A DNA stretch of 64,000 nucleotides from the NCBI GenBank assembly GCA_013398615.1, contig VZSR01002420.1:2039624-2103623 (forward strand), written 5' to 3'. The notes beneath the pieces were generated by a model. That model was not told the origin of the DNA. It did no database searches and was given only the letters and a program-made list of their open reading frames with translations. Shown here piece after piece: positions 36,001 through 47,612 of this stretch (position 1 is its first letter; each line of letters starts with the position of its first letter). Made by a program: the position numbers and the translations under genes. This DNA is from Brachypodius melanocephalos. Its lineage: Eukaryota > Chordata > Aves > Passeriformes > Pycnonotidae.

Positions 36001-38084
36001 TGTGAAGGTACAGAAAATTGGGAATGTCTGAGAAAAACAGGTCTAAGCAGGCTGGATGGCAAAATATATTTCAGGTTCTTTGTTTCAGCTATGTATGCAT
36101 GAAAAAGCTCAGAGCCTTGCTATGGTTTTGGAGCCCTGGTTAAAAAAAAGCATCTACTCATTTTCACTCTCCTACACTTTTAGGAAGGGCAAGAAAAAGA
36201 AAACCTTTCTTTTTTTCTTTTAATTATGGCTTCTTAAGGTCCCATGGTGAGTCTCAGGAACACTAAACAGCAAAGGGCACCCTTTTACAGTCAAGTTAAT
36301 AAACCATGCCTAGCACTTGCTTCCTAGGGAGGGAGAGTGCCTTCCTTTCCTCCCCCCTGCATTCAGGCATCATGAAGGCTTCAGGACCAACAAGCAACTT
36401 TCAATGCAAGACACATTCCCACTCATTCACATGGCTGATATTTGTCCAGTTGCTGTGCTGATAATGGTCTGATTTCCCAGCACACCATGGTTGGTTAGCA
36501 ATAAAACACACTAAATAAATCTCACATCACAGCTGATAAATCTGCAGTTGTAGACTTGGAGAACCATTGAAGTTTCAATCCTTCAGAGATTTTTGAGTCT
36601 TTCCAAAGAACCATCCTTTTATACATAGATTTAATTTTATTTCAAAATCTTTATAATCATTAACACAAGCCAGTGCACAGGAGCAGAGATGGAAATTCCC
36701 TCTCATCCATTTAATTATGATTGCTGGTTTAAGGAACACATCCTACTAACACTGGATTTCAAATTACACAGTCTAGTCTCATTCGTTTTTCGCCCTGAAA
36801 GTTAACTTCATGTGATCATTTTCTGAGGCCTGCTGCAGTGACAAGTTGCTACAGAAAGGAAGTTTTTGAGTCATCTTTGCTATGGAACATTTCTGTAGTG
36901 AATATTGTCACTAGGATCCATGTACATCAGGAAAAAACCCAACTGTGTGCCTGCTCATCTCATGTCTCAGACACCTTGTATTCTATCTCTGATCTTCAGG
37001 GCTCTCTCAGAGATCATCTTTCTGACACTTGCACAGCAAGGATTGACTAACCAACTTTGAGAGATTTCTATGAGACAGGAAATCTCCATTTCTACTACTT
37101 GTTCTGCAGCTCTTCCTTCTGTATCCCTCTGGGTACATTCACAGTGCAAGTGTGATCCTCCAGGCTGGGACAGAAGAGATAGGGAGAGTTTACATCATCC
37201 ATTTTTGGCCGTTTCTAGTACAGATGTGTCTGTGTGAGCCCTGAGAAAGGTAAGTTTGTATTTCTCTCATTTTCTAGAACTCACACTAAATCATCTTTAC
37301 AGAAAGATTATTTTTCACACAGTTCACATCTGTTTAACATGTGGCTGTACAAACATCGATGCCAGGGACGGTCTGGGAGCAGGAAGGAGAGCTGGGAACC
37401 AAATGGACCCAAGGACTTTATAAGCCACTCTTCCCTTAAAAGAAATGCATTTGAGCTGAGACCAAGATCAAAGACACATTTCCTAGCCAGCAATGTCAGC
37501 TGGAGAGGCTCTTGCCCTGTCCATCCCACTTTCTCCTCCCAGCTCTCTTCCAAAACCACCAGTCAAACCCATCTTCAGCCAGTTTGGAGAGCTGATCTGG
37601 CTCAGTAAAAATACACAACATCTCCTCCTTTCTACTCCCCTAGAAAACTTACTTTAAAACAAGTTCTCTTGCCTGACTTGGTTCACAGCACAGACACACT
37701 GGCAGAACCGACAGGATTATAGAAAGTTAGGAAAAACAATCAGCTTGACAATAGCTGCTCCTCCTCAAGTTCATTGCTTTAATTTCAGAACGGCATAGTC
37801 AAAACCTTGTCTTTTTCCTCAATTGCTCAGTTCTTCCACATAGCTCTGGAAAAAAAAATAAATCTTAGTACTTTAGTCTACAAGTATTTCCTCACTCTCA
37901 TAAACCCAGAATAAATATACTCAGATCTGAAGTCTCCTTAGAGGTTTCATTTCAATGAAAACAAGTTCACAAATATTAGCTAAAAATTGATAATTTTTGT
38001 GCCATGGGAAGACACTTTATCAAGAGTCACTAAAGACTGAACAAAAATCACATAAGTTTGTCCCTCTATCCATGCCATTTTTAT

Positions 38085-38151
38085 CAATATCTATAGATAT
38101 TGCTAATGCTCCAGCAGAACATTTGAGTCTAGTCAAATCTGATCAGATTTG
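38085..38151. repeat. two perfect 18-bp palindromes
   Basis: CAATATCTATAGATATTG (38085-38102) and CAAATCTGATCAGATTTG (38134-38151) are each perfectly self-complementary with no spacer. Their centres are 49 bp apart. A single perfect 18-bp palindrome is expected well under once in 64 kb of random sequence, so a pair within 67 bp is unusual. The inner cores differ (CTATAG, GATC), but both begin with CAA and end with TTG. Confidence 0.9.
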
Positions 38152-38857
38152 GGACATATGAGCAGGTCCTGAGGTTTGTGCCATGTAAGAAGCTCACATC
38201 CGAGCTGGTCACCTTGATTCCTTCTGGAGCCAACAGAAGGAATAGGCAGTGCTAACACGGGGTCCCAACCCATCCCAAAACAACAGCCAGTCCATACTAA
38301 CAAGATTAACCTGCCCACAGCACTGATGTTCATAGAACTTGACCATCCAGAGGATTCAGGGGCTGCCCATGGGCAGACAACAACAAGATGCTGGGATTTC
38401 ACTCTTCATATTCAGAGTAGAGGTGCCAAAGAGTGATCTTATAAAACAGAACTTGATAATGGTATTTGGGCAAGTCCCCAGGCACTCAAATATTTGCCTG
38501 TACACCTCACTCCACTCATTATTATCTCTGCAATTTCTTTAACCCACCTTTCCTTGTCAAAACCAGAAGCTTTGCTAATGACTTTCCCAGAGCACACAGT
38601 CTTACTGCCTCAACAACCAATTCCCTGAGATTCATAAAACACTGAATATACAGTTAGGTTCACCTTTTTTTTGTTCCTCAAAAAATAACAGACTTTTGCA
38701 ACTTAAATTCATTTTAGCTTCTCCCGCCCTGGCTCTAACAGCCTAAAGATACCATATTATATTGAGAGACACAAAAACAAGGTTGTGTTCCCTCTCTGGC
38801 AGTGCTGTTTACATTGTGATACAAGACAAGGATAATCATTAAAGAATAAAGGATTTC

Positions 38858-38895
38858 CATTGCCCTTGTATTCCTTTTCATTGCCCTTATATTCC
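38858..38895 (+). repeat. 21-bp tandem duplication
   Basis: The string cattgcccttgtattcc at 38858 recurs at 38879 as cattgcccttatattcc, with one difference. A C-rich run and a pyrimidine tract follow. Confidence 0.75.
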
Positions 38896-41800
38896 CCCCC
38901 TTTTCCTGCTGTCTGCCCCCTCTGATCTTTCCCTTTAAAAGAGTGGTTTGTCAACATCCTGCCAGGACCATCAATTCTGCCCCAGGACCTTCAGTCCACC
39001 TCTCAATTTGCCACATTTCTTTTCCAGCCATTTCCTCTCCAGCCTATCCACAACAACCCACACTTCTGCCTTTGCCCTTACACTGCCTCCTCTCCATAGC
39101 ATTTTTTCCCCTCTTCTTTGGCAATGTTTCCTTTTTTCCATTTCAAGACAGAGGGCAAATGAGCAGTGACCTCTGTAGCTGGCACCAGGACCTCTCCTGT
39201 GGCTAGAGAGGAGCCAGCCCCTGCAGGAGAGGCAGCCAAGTCCCCTTCCCAGGAGGGGACTGTCACCTCCCCACAGCAATTCCTCTCTGCTGAGAAGCAG
39301 AACAGAGTCAAGTCAAATTTAGATATTGATTAATCCCCTGTTTTTTCTATTTTCTTCTAGGGGCTAAATTCTCTCAGGAGAATGTGGTAGCTATAATAGA
39401 AGGAGCTTTATCCACATTTTTATCCCTAAGTACAAACTGCTTCTAGAAGAAGGCCATATAAATTTCTGCTTGTCAGATTGAAAAAGAAATGCAAGATTTT
39501 TAATTTTAAGTAGCTGGGTTCCAGCAGAGATGTGTTAGAAGTACCACAATAGTACAGATAGGAAGTTAATTTCTTGAAAATAGTATTTGCTGGATGATGT
39601 GCTGCTTTCAGTGAACAAGGGTTCAAATATGCATGTTTCTGCTTTTCAGCTAGCTTGACCTTATGTTATTTATAAACCCAGGAAAAGCAGGAAGCACTCT
39701 AAATATATATTTATGTGTAATGGGACAATTTTTTCTTATCACTAAGTTTCAATATTAAAATTGAACGAGGTCAAGTGTGCCTTGCATAGGCTTTGCTCAA
39801 GCTATTTGTGAAACCCCTGTAATCCTGCACTTGTTCCAGTGCCCTACAAGTTACACATCACCCCTTGTGAGTGGCATCTGAAGCACTGGGGCTGGGTGTT
39901 CCTGCAGGGCCTCAGTACCTGCCCCAGACAAGAATGGCCATTGCCATTTACACTGTGGCTTTAGAAAGTGCAAATTCAGCTCTGCACGAATGGAAAGGGA
40001 GATGTAAAACTCCTTGTGGGTGCAAGTTTCCTAATGCTAAAAAAAACCCCAGAAAACCCACCCCATAAAATAATCATACATTAGTTGCACTTTTAGTTTG
40101 GCATTCAGAGTCTGTATCACCCACAGGGCACCAATTCTGTTACAATCCTAATCACCTTCAAATGCCTTTTTTAATTAAGTAGAAAACACAGACAGTGACC
40201 ATCTTTCAAATCTCCAGGCTCTCCATAGGTTTGTTTTTTGTTTCAATATGCTGCAGGACCTTCTGACTCAAGGTCATTTTGGCTTCACCAAGTGGAAACA
40301 GGTCACAGTGACACACAGTGCTAGAGCTGTCCATGTGCACACACGCTAATTCTGGTTATTTCTGCATTATTCCAGCCCTGTTTTGCCTCTTTCACTGCAG
40401 AGTGTCATAACAAAACTGATTAGCACACAACAAATTCAGCAGCTATGGGGCCAAACAACTGCAAGGGCTCAGCACGGCAGGGGCTTGTCTAAAATTGATG
40501 TTGGGTGATGGGCACAGGAATGCCACCTCCATCCCAGCGCAGGAGAGTGACGAAAGGCACGGCTGAAGTGCCCGGGGCTGGCTCCCTGCCCCAGGAATGG
40601 CACACTTCCCCTCCCTGGGGCTGTGATAAGCCCAGCTAAGTTTAGCAGCTCTGCCCAGCAGATGGGAGCAGGCAGAGCTGCTGTTTGACACACCCTGTCC
40701 TGCCAGCACAAAGGGCTTTAACCTTCAGCTGGTCTTGGACACACTCCTAATGTCGGAGACACACGTAAATCTGGTGGTGAGGTGGGTCAAAAATCCCTGT
40801 GAATTAAACAAGGGACTCGTTGGGGAGAGTTGAGACATGCAGGTCTCTCTGCAGTACTTTGGTAATGAGAAATCAAGTCTGAGCTTTTGCTGATGTTGCT
40901 GTAAAGTCCTGTGGGACACAGCTTCCAGTTGTGGGAAACAAACTTTATCAGAACAGAGAACCCTGGAAACCAAACTTAAAAGACAAAACAACACAAACAC
41001 ATCTTCAGCAAAGATGTCCTAGAAGAGTAAATGTTGCACTAATAGTCACAGAAACAAAGCCATTTGAAACAAAAGTACCCTGAGATATCCAAACCACATT
41101 TTCTTTATAGCTGCATGCTCTGACACAAAAGCATAACTGGGACTTGATCTGAAAGTCCAGGATGATTCACACTCAGAAATGTTCATACCTCTAGATGTGC
41201 TAGCTGTTGACATCATGTTATCAAGGTCAATAATTTAATTTTTTTAAAAAAATATACACACACATTTATATATCTCCACAGCAGGAACTAAGATAAAATT
41301 GCAGTTATTTTCTAGTTTATTTCTTTTGTTGGAAAAACTACATTTTAAAAAAAAGAAAGTTAAATAAAATCCTATTTTTATAGCCTAGATTATTTTTCAG
41401 AGTGCATTGTTCTGATACTCATAGAGATTATTAAAAAAATATTGAAATAAGCCCTATTAAATGAAAATAAATTTTGATAGAGACTAAACAAATATGAAGT
41501 GATCTGAAACCTTTTTCCTCCAGATTCTGTTTCCAAAACTTTGGAAGAAAAAAAAAAGAAAACTGAAAAACTTTCTTTGTAATGATTAGCTTCTAAATAT
41601 TGGGAAGTGTAAAGAAACCTAAGAACTTAGGAATTTCTCCTGAGGGAGAGAATAAATAAGCAAGAATAAACAAAAGGACAATAAACTATTCAGTTTCCAA
41701 TATTATAATTCTTTCTGTGGTTGAAAAAACAGAGTACAGTGCCAATTAAGTTGACTGTCACTGGTATATAAACTAGAAATTTTAATATTAAAAGCAAAAC

Positions 41801-42279
41801 CCAGAATAAATTCAACAGTAGTATTTAGGGCTGTTCAGAGGGAATCAGACTTAAAATTGAATCATGACTGGTAAAGAATATGTAGATGTAGATAAAGATG
41901 GTCTCAAATATCCTTTATCCTCCATTAAGCTTTAAGAAAAAGATGCCCACAAAGTTAGCAGAAGAGCTGCCATCCAGGTGTCAGAAGACAATTGATACAT
42001 ATTACAGGGAAAGTGGAAATGCAAGAAGGCGTGTCCCAAGGATTCCTTCAGCAAGATAGAGAACAGGTCACCAAGAAAAGCAAATTTAAAATTTTGTGAC
42101 AGCAAAGTTACACTACTTAAATCAGCACCTGTGAGACTTTGCCCAAGAAGATGGCAGAGCCATGGCAGGTCAAAATCCAACATCTCAGGCAAGCCAACAA
42201 GGCCAAGGATGTGGGATATACGATGGGCATTTATAGTGGAAAGCTGTGCGAGTCAGCAAGAGAGGCACAGACCTAAAAC

Positions 42280-43292
42280 AAACAGCAATGTAGACAAATG
42301 CACAGCCTTTCCCTCACCCACCAGACAGGTGACTGGTCATAAAAGAGATCAGGTTGGTCAAGCAAGGACCTGCTTTTCCTAAACTTATGTTGGGTCTGAC
42401 CCTTTGGTTGTCCAGATAGTCTATTCCATAACCTTCCCTAGCACTGAGGTCAGGCTGACAAGGCTGCGGTTCCCTGGATCCTCCTTTCTTGTGGATGGAT
42501 GTCACATTGTCCCAGTTGTCTGGGACCTCCCTGGTGAGCCAGAACTGATGACAAATGATGGAGTGGCTTGGTGACCTCTCCCACCAGCTCTCTCAATATC
42601 CTTGGATAAATTCCATGCAGCCCCATAGGCTTGTGAGTGTCCAAGTGCCAGCACATCACTGACTAATTCCTCCTGGATTGCAGGGAATCTGTTCTGATCC
42701 CTGTCTACCAGCTCAGGGGACCATCTATCCTCAGGATAACCATTCCTTCTGTTGAAGACTGAGGCAAAGAAGGCATCAAATACCTCAGCCTTTCCTTCAC
42801 CCTTGGTGACAATGTTCCCCTCAGCCTCTAGAATAGGATGGAGATTTTCCTTGGCCCACCATTTGTTGTTGCTGTATTTATAAAGACACTTTTAAAATAG
42901 CTTTCACTGTGATGGTCAGATGCAGGCTTTCTGATTCTCTTTCCACATGACCTAACAAAATCCTTGCACTCTTCCTGAATTCCTGAGCCTGCCCCTTCTT
43001 CCAAAGGTTGTAAATCGTCTTTTTTAACCCTGTTCAGCCAGGCTGGTCTTCTTCCCTACAAGTTCCTCTTTCAGCACATAGGGATGTCCTGCTTCTGCAT
43101 CTTTAAGATTTCCTTCTTAAAGTGTGTTCAGCATTTTGTTATTAAAGACCGCTTCCCAAGAGAGTCTCAAAATCAGTTAAAGTTTGGACAGGCCAAAGTC
43201 CATCCTCTGGAAGTCCAAGATAGATGCTTTGTTGACCTCCCTCCTTACTTCACAAAGAGTTAAAAACTCAATCCTTTCATGGTTTTGACGTT
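42280..43292 (-). mobile_element. CR1 LINE, internal fragment (minus)
   Basis: Read on the minus strand this is the middle of CR1 ORF2, from the linker after the endonuclease into the front of the reverse transcriptase. Plus-strand landmarks are: agatcaggttggtcaagcaa (42345), ctgacaaggctgcggttccc, gtctgggacctccctggtga, gcagccccataggcttgtga, ctgttgaagactgaggcaaa, and cacccttggtgacaatgttc. Neither the catalytic FADD region nor the CR1 3' end is present, so the 3' part was lost after insertion. The 5' side fades near 43292. The copy is diverged and frameshifted. Confidence 0.88.
42314..42659 (-). pseudogene. CR1 reverse-transcriptase N-terminal remnant
   Basis: Two overlapping minus-strand frames (42450-42659 and 42314-42505) split what was one reverse-transcriptase region. 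The first keeps the MGLHGIYPRILRELVGEV block, corresponding to the conserved (K)S.GPDG..P..L.EL segment of CR1-type polymerases. The second keeps IHKKGGSREP and later CLTNLISF. The frame change between them, and stops around them, show that the enzyme is dead. Confidence 0.8.
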
Positions 43293-46200
43293 GGAAGATG
43301 TTCAACATAGAACTAAAGAAAGTTGTAAGGATGTATGACAGCCACTCCTAAATCTACAGTTTGCACAGGGAAGGCTTTGCACCTTGGAACAGTAATGGAA
43401 TTGCTGTTCAAGAGTGCCAGAACTCACAGACAGAGGAGACGTTTGGGTTGAGCTCCTATGGAGGTACTAAAAAGATGCTTCTGGATCAAAGCATCTGGCA
43501 GTGATAGAAACTACCAGGATAGAGAGAGACACATTGGAAACACAGCATGTTTGTGAAGCCCATATTATTAACAATTTGAGTGCTATTTGACAAGCTCCCC
43601 CCACCTCCATCATTGTGCTTGTCTCAAAAATATTTCCACAAAGATTTTAAAATAAATGCAAGCTCTGTATTCTGACACACTGAATTTGCCAGGAGTGCTT
43701 TGGAAAGGAAACCTACAATGTTGCTGCGTAACAAATTAACAAACAATTAAAAAAAAATCTTCTTTAACTGCAGATTTTGGATTTTTGCTGCTGAAACTGA
43801 AGAGGACCCGAACTCAGCCATTTGACTTCTGGACAATCTACCTTAGATTACCATCGTTCCCTTCTCAATTCCAGTGCAGATGATGAATGTCTCTCCAATC
43901 AACACCAGATACTTCTCTTAAATCATACACGAATTAAATTCTTGCAAGGAGTATGCTCTCCCTCCAAAACACTGAATTAACTTTGTTTCTTTTTTTATTT
44001 TCTTTCCTCTTAATCTTTTTCTTTCATGCTCTCAAGCTAACAGGCTGAGTTGTCCCCATGGGCTATTGATGGCATTAAAGTGGACTGGTCAGCAGCTGTG
44101 CCATAATGCCCACACTATTGATTAGTTTCTCACATGGCTCTTAATAGGTTTATTGATATTTTGGATTAATTTTGTCCTGATTTTTGTCCATCTTCACGTT
44201 TCCACAGTCAGGTTCCATTTTGCTTGAGGAATGTATGCAATTAGTCCAGCTCTCAAAAGGCACGTTCTTTCACTAATGATTTATTCAGTGGATTTATCTA
44301 CCCATTTCTTTGCCTTTTCCAATACTTCTTTGTTTTGAGGTTTTGTGGCTCTCGTTTTGTTTTGGTTCATGTATTTAGGTAGGGTCTGTGTATTATCTGC
44401 TGTTTTCTGAATACAGACTATCGCCAAATCAATTTTAAATCTTTTCGTGGACCCTCGTCTGCCATTATTGTCCAACCATGTTTTAATAGTATTTTTATAT
44501 TCATGATATATTTTAATGTCCATAAATTTTGAAATCCTTTCCTGGCATTAACTGGCATAGGATGAATGTTGTTGCAAGGTAACAGTGCTTTATATCAGAC
44601 AAAGATTTGTTTCTATGCCTTTAAGAAGAACAAATGTATTAAAGTCTGAACTGTTATTCATTTAAGTCTTAGTGAAGATTAGAAAACAGATCCAATGAAA
44701 ATATTTGTCCCTAAGATTTCAGGGACTATGGAAATTGTGCAGCTTCTGGAACTTCTTCAAAAGACAGAGTACTAAGTTCCAAGTTTCTCATATATTGATT
44801 ATTTCACTTGATTTTGTGCAATTTTACAAGATTTTTACTGCTGAGATGGTGTTCTATTTGGCCTGCTTTGAAAGAACTAAGATATCATTTAATTCTAAGT
44901 TGTTTTCTCTGTATAAGGATCAATCTCATTTATAAGACTTATTTTCAGTTATTTTTATGCTCTTTTCCCAGGATGCTACTTCATGTACTATAGTGCTTTA
45001 CATTTTTCACACAACCTTGCTGTTTAGTTTTATGAGATTATACCTACTGTGCATTTACAAACGCATGGTAACGAGGTGCCTTGCAATATCAATGATTCTA
45101 AATCAGTAGGAATGTCACTTGTAGAGCAAAGCAAAACAAAACCAACCGTACCTTTCTCCTATATTAAATGCTCAGAAAAGGACATGTTGCTTTAAATTCA
45201 CCCCGGGAACTGGGGAAACCACAACAGCACACTATCAGTGTGGAACCAAGATATTAGAGAAATTTTGTCATGTTCTTAACACAGTTTGTAACCAAATCTA
45301 ATGGACCACAGACAAATGATAACCAACCCACTGTGGGCTTTGTGATTCCCTTGGTACTTCATGGACAGGTTAATTGCAAAAAAGGAAGCCTTATTTTCTC
45401 ACAAAAGAACAACAGATCTCAGTGTGACTTCTGTAACTGAAAACTGTTGAGGAAAATCTCCTATGAAGTTAATGAAAATTTAACTTCTGACTTGGTCAGA
45501 TTTTCACCCCAGTATCTACAACTTTTAAGGGTTGGAGGAATAACCAAGAATTTTGGACTTAAAAATAATCTTGAAGAAACTAAAGGCTTTATAATTTGCA
45601 CCATAAAGTCATTAAACACATTTTTAAAAGCTCTACATTTAAACAAACTGATAAACTATGGAGAACATCAGCCTTTAGGATATAACACAGAGGTTTTTAC
45701 TTGAAAATAAGAGTTTAAAACTGCCTATGTGCTCATTTGTTTAGCAGGGATTAATGCTGGGATGCCTCTTATGTTAGGCTAGGCCACAACAAACAAATCA
45801 GAGATTTAGTAATGTCAACATTTTTATGTGAGGGTTTTTGTTTATTTTTGTTTCTTCATTTTTAATCGTGCAGATTTTACCAATACGACTTCGTTTCATT
45901 TCAAGTAAGTGTTTACATACATAATCACATTATTTTACTATCATGCTCTGAGTTTCATTGACAAACTTTCATCTGTTTTAAAAGTAAACAAATTCTTCAG
46001 CATAGGCACTGGTCAGCAACATTTGGCATTATAAAACCCTAATTGTGAGGCCTCTGGACTCTCCTTTAAGGCAAATTAAAATGCATCTGATAAAGTAACA
46101 TTTTTCAGGTGTTTCTCAAACAGCAGAAAACCTTAATACAATTTCTTGGAAGTAACATATATGTTCCTGGAAAACAGGTCCCTCTATAAGTTATATTTAC

Positions 46201-46889
46201 ACATTGAGTTGCCTTGATTTTTAGCTGAGTTGGAACCAAGACTGTGTCTGCCTTTTGTTTACACAGGAGGATTAGAACAGGAGGATAAATGAGGGGTTCT
46301 TGGCTGGCTGAGGATTGTAGAAATAACAGAAAGGCCTCATAAAACCAGATAGCATCCTGCTTCAGATTTGCAGCTCCAAAAAGCTAAAGTTTGGCAGACA
46401 CACACTGTGGTTGAAGCTTCCTTATTTGGGAAGAAAAGAGCAGTAACACTAAAAAGGTTGAGAGAGAAGCAGTGTTCTCAGAGAAGACTTAAATTTAGAT
46501 AAACTAAAGCAAGCATACATTAACTGGGCAAGCATCAAATCGATGGTCTGATAGCCACTTCTTCCAATGGAAGAGTTTGGAGTTTGGCTCTCTGAAGTGT
46601 GTTTCCAGTCAATTTTTATTAGACAGCAATATTTAATATCTGAATACAGAGTGTTCCAGCTTCCTTTCCCCTTGAAGCCTGGGGTGCTATGGCTGCTCAA
46701 AGCAGGGGATCAGAGAACCTCCTGTTGCCTTTTGTCAGTGGCATCTCCCTCAGAAGCCAGGAAGAAGGCAGTGCCAGCTGCTGGTTAATAAGCAGATACA
46801 TTTTCCTGGAAAGCTCCAAGCTGTAAAACACACCAAATTGCCAACAACAAGGGGCAGTGTTCAGTCTGTGCCATGCTGGAAAACTACCT
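43293..46889. other. unique noncoding DNA
   Basis: No gene is recognised. The segment of about 44080-44560 keeps several CpGs in AT-rich DNA and holds an 80-codon Lys/Asn/Thr-rich minus frame (44281-44523) with no known relative. The remainder contains only short chance frames. Confidence 0.5.
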
Positions 46890-47022
46890 GCCATGGGCAA
46901 GGTTGGAAGGGACCACTGGAGGTCACCTAATCCGACCTCCCTGCTCAAGCAGGCTTCCCTAGAGCTCTAGACTCAGGATTGCTTCCAGATGGATTTCAAA
47001 GATCTCCAGAGAAAGAGACTCT
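46890..47022 (-). mobile_element. CR1 LINE, short 3' end (minus)
   Basis: The string ggttggaagggaccactgga, followed by ggtcacctaatccgacctcc and ctgctcaagcaggcttccct, is the 3' untranslated end of an avian CR1 subfamily, seen from the opposite strand. Only about 130 bp are kept, and the copy stops near gatctccagagaaagagac. It directly abuts an older CR1-like element of the same orientation. Confidence 0.78.
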
Positions 47023-47044
47023 TGTCATTTAGTAAAATCAGGTC

Positions 47045-47612
47045 CTCAGAGAAACTATGGGGTTAGAAAGAGCCTCTAAACAGTCATCTGGCCTGCTTCT
47101 TTGACACAAGTACACCATATGGAACAACACTCATACCTATGTCTTTCCTGACTAACTGTTACTTAATTTGTTCTCAGAAGCTCTTCCCATGACAGCTTGC
47201 AGGGCTCCAGTGAGTCACCTTCCTGTTAGGTTTCCAAAGCCTAATCCAGACTGTCTTTGTTGCAGTTTGAGCCCACAGATTCACTGTCCTCCTACCCCAC
47301 CCAAATGTGGTGGGACGTTCCATCTGTGATTGCAGTGGCCTTTGATTACACAATGACTACAGTGGTGGCCTCAGAAGTCTCTAGACTACACAGGAGACTT
47401 TGACTTTTTTTTTTTATAGCTCATGGTTTCTAGACTTGGGACCATTTTTGTTGTCCTCATCTGGAAGCCCTTTAATGGAGTCAGTTTTTGCTTGAGTTGC
47501 CAACTCACAACCCTGAGACATGATTCTAGTCAAGATGCTACCATGCCTAGCACAACTGGGATAACTCTCCTGATTTGTTTGGTCTACTCTTGCTGTTGTG
47601 GCCTGGCAGGAA
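47045..47612 (-). mobile_element. old CR1-like LINE, 3' portion (minus)
   Basis: Several blocks appear in the order expected for an ancient amniote CR1 or L3-type 3' end on the opposite strand: aacagtcatctggcctgctt, cttaatttgttctcagaagc, ttgttgcagtttgagcccac, gggaccatttttgttgtcct followed by catctggaagccctttaatg, and attctagtcaagatgctacc. Divergence is high and gaps are needed, so the limits are approximate. The 150-codon plus frame at 47423-47875 runs out of it and is not taken as a gene. Confidence 0.5.

Larger units (their letters stand above)
28127..42279. other. long unique noncoding stretch
   Basis: Fourteen kilobases without a recognisable gene or CR1 copy. TAAT-rich segments at 28560-28800 and 29643-29770 resemble developmental noncoding elements. 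An A/C tract lies at about 33662-33702. GC-richer islands without CpG enrichment occur at about 37340-37600 and 40440-40700; their frames (124 codons at 37234-37608 plus, 88 codons at 40443-40709 minus) are not recognised. The 123-codon minus frame at 33937-34308 is likewise unassigned. Small tandem and inverted repeats are listed separately. Confidence 0.5.

Noticed and set aside
40440..40709. GC-richer segment with two overlapping minus frames as a possible exon
   Set aside because: Few CpGs, two frames open at once, no splice sites that I can support and no recognised protein.
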